Shown here in pieces: positions 62,733-64,000 of a stretch of 64,000 nucleotides of DNA. This DNA is from Anaerobaca lacustris. Its GTDB lineage: Bacteria > Planctomycetota > Phycisphaerae > Sedimentisphaerales > Anaerobacaceae. The translations under genes were made by a program, and so were the position numbers. How positions within the stretch are numbered: position 1 is the first letter of the stretch; the number at the start of each line of letters is the position of its first letter. Under the pieces are notes generated by a model that ran no database searches, had not been told where the DNA came from, and saw only the letters and a program-made list of their open reading frames with translations. The DNA is taken from NCBI RefSeq assembly GCF_030012215.1, contig NZ_JASCXX010000013.1, positions 62,001 to 126,000 of the forward strand, given 5' to 3'.

Positions 62733-63075
62733 TCGCCGCACACAAAGCGATGGCGTCGGAGGGACGCGAATCGATCTTCACCGTCCGTCCGTTCACCTGC
62801 AGGTAGATCTTGGCATAGAAGGTGTGCTCGCGCAGGTCGTCGATCACGATTCGCTGGACTTGTGCGCCGAGACCATCGATGACGTTGGCCAGCAGGTCGT
62901 GCGTCATCGGGCGCGGCGGGGTAATCCCTTTGAGCCGGCGGTCGATGGCGAAGATCTCCACGATCCCGATCACGATGGGGAAGGCCCGCTCGCCGTGCCG
63001 CTCCTTCAAGACGATGATCTGCTGGTCGGACGTCTCATTGATGATGATTCGTGACAGTTCAACTTCCACGTCCAT
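62680..63075 (-). CDS. DUF151 bifunctional nuclease-like protein
   Basis: This 131-residue protein shows the BFN/DUF151 pattern: IIINETSDQQIIVLKERHGE, RAFPIVIGIVEIFAIDRRLK, PRPMTHDLLANVIDGLGAQV, TFYAKIYLQVNGRTVKIDSR, PSDAIALCAAINAPIFVADH. Members are cytoplasmic; plant and thermophile homologues have been described as nucleases, but bacterial roles are unsettled. It starts 21 bases after valS on the same strand and is probably co-transcribed with it. The C-terminal coding end overlaps that of lspA on the other strand. Confidence 0.9.
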   Translation of the reverse strand: MDVEVELSRIIINETSDQQIIVLKERHGERAFPIVIGIVEIFAIDRRLKGITPPRPMTHDLLANVIDGLGAQVQRIVIDDLREHTFYAKIYLQVNGRTVKIDSRPSDAIALCAAINAPIFVADHVFDKTGP

Positions 63076-63096
63076 CTTGGGTCTCCCTTCGTCGGG

Positions 63097-64000
63097 TCAG
63101 CCGCCCAGTTCCGTCAGGTGCGTTTCCACCGCCTGCAACTGCTCCTGAAGCTGCGTGAGCCTCTCTCTGGCCTGGGCGACGACCTCCGGCTTGGCCCGGC
63201 TCACGAAATTCTCGTTGGCCAGCTTGCCTTCCACGGCCTTCTTGGCCTGCTGGATCTCCTGCTTCTGCTTGTCGAGACGGGCCCGTTCCGCGGCCGGGTC
63301 GATCACGTCGTGCACGAAGACCTGCGTCCCTTCTACTATGGTGGTGGCGGCGTTGTTCGGCTTGGCCGCCCCCTCGGCCGCCTGGAACGAAGTCAGGTTG
63401 GCCAGTTGGCAGATCAAATCGGCATTGGCGTTGAGGACCTCGGTGGTGGCCTGTGGTGCGGCCGCCGAAGCCGCCAGCACTTCGCTCGATTTGTTGTATT
63501 TGTTCCGGATGTCGCGGATCGCGCGGATCGTCTCCTGCACGAGGCGGATCTGCTCTTCCACGTCGGCGTTGACGAGTCCGTCGAGCCCTCTGGGCCACTG
63601 GGCGACCGTCAGGGCCTCCGAGCCGTCGCCGGCGGCGATGCTCCCGAGTCCTCTGGCAGGGGCCAGTTCGTTGAGCTTCTGATAGATGCCCTCCGTGATG
63701 AACGGCACGAACGGATGCAGCAATCGCAGGGTGCGATCGAGGACGAACGCCAGGACGTTCTGGGCGATGGGCCGGCGGGTCTCGTCGCGCATGCTGAACT
63801 TGACCCACTCGAGATACCAGTCGCAGAAATCGTTCCAGAAGAAACGATAGAGCAGCGCCAGCGGCTCGCTGAACTTGAAGGCCTCCAGGGCGGCGGTGGC
63901 CTCCGCCTCCGTAGCGGCCAGGCGAGACAGGATCCACCGGCTGATGACGTCCAGGTCGTCGGTATCGAACGGGGTCGGCGCGAACCCGTCGAGGTTCATC
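63097..64000 (-). CDS. valS: Valyl-tRNA synthetase, C-terminal part (5' end outside window)
   Basis: About 300 C-terminal residues are visible. After LDVISRWILSRL comes the anticodon-binding helical domain (FFWNDFCDWYLEWVKFSMRD, RLLHPFVPFITEGIYQKLNE). The class I valine-specific C-terminal coiled coil follows (AERARLDKQKQEIQQAKKAV, NENFVSRAKPEVVAQARERL). The motif FVSRAKPEVV is characteristic of ValRS. The catalytic Rossmann domain and start are upstream of the window edge. The enzyme charges tRNA-Val. Confidence 0.95.
   Translation of the reverse strand, partial: MNLDGFAPTPFDTDDLDVISRWILSRLAATEAEATAALEAFKFSEPLALLYRFFWNDFCDWYLEWVKFSMRDETRRPIAQNVLAFVLDRTLRLLHPFVPFITEGIYQKLNELAPARGLGSIAAGDGSEALTVAQWPRGLDGLVNADVEEQIRLVQETIRAIRDIRNKYNKSSEVLAASAAAPQATTEVLNANADLICQLANLTSFQAAEGAAKPNNAATTIVEGTQVFVHDVIDPAAERARLDKQKQEIQQAKKAVEGKLANENFVSRAKPEVVAQARERLTQLQEQLQAVETHLTELGG

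Overview
The window is GC-rich bacterial chromosome, densely coded on both strands. The gene set points to a Gram-negative member of the Planctomycetota, most likely the Phycisphaerae. The pointers are a short VPxPGALLLG-type PEP-CTERM protein, a GH57-GT5 glycogen-metabolism fusion, lipobox proteins with LspA, a type IV pilus assembly operon, and frequent GTG/TTG starts. This placement is an inference; no rRNA or tRNA gene lies in the window.

Layout, left to right. (1) 1-7400: the 5' part of a GH57-GT5 fusion, a soluble MotA-like protein, a PEP-CTERM secreted protein, a radical SAM enzyme with an unusual cysteine spacing, a coiled-coil membrane protein and a Tat-exported aldo/keto reductase. 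(2) 7587-12720: a compact MacA-MacB-TolC-like tripartite export operon with overlapping genes. (3) 12847-14652: a small exported coiled-coil protein, then two genes (a DUF4406-like protein and a polytopic membrane protein) with visibly lower third-position GC and their own promoter.

(4) 14674-28866, minus strand: the most interesting part. It is a 13.6 kb operon encoding a helical repeat protein, a 1560-residue periplasmic von Willebrand A protein anchored by a C-terminal membrane helix, a tubulin/FtsZ-like GTPase, a six-helix membrane protein whose N-terminus looks like a degenerate copy of that tubulin-like fold, and a co-translated nucleoside deaminase. A 105-residue protein is encoded just upstream. 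The layout resembles the VWA plus FtsZ-like systems proposed to remodel membranes, but with a different set of partners.

(5) 29133-41469: two tandem CBS-pair proteins, divergent from an orphan parA followed by ftsW and murG. Then come a DUF1080 protein, an orphan sugar-type ABC permease, an FHA protein, a lactonase-fold protein, an acidic small protein, rpsU (a 58-residue gene), hflX and gpsA. (6) 41796-50143: a type IV pilus/type II secretion-like operon (pilM, pilN, pilO, a PilP-position protein, pilB, pilT, pilC, two pseudopilins) behind a 326-base leader with an 8-bp stem. No secretin or major pilin is present. (7) 50165-54425, minus: a membrane-bound nucleotide-sugar dehydratase, a polytopic membrane protein, yacG and a dksA-like gene. 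(8) 54618-60869, minus: gpmI, mutL and a BtuF-BtuC-BtuD-type transporter, overlapping end to end; the gpmI leader carries a terminator-like hairpin. (9) 61133-64000: a TPR lipoprotein and lspA on plus; a DUF151 nuclease-like gene and the 3' end of valS on minus.

Several promoters match the sigma70 consensus closely. A recurrent variant has TTGCCT/G as the -35 box and TAGAAT-like -10 boxes, some preceded by TGG.
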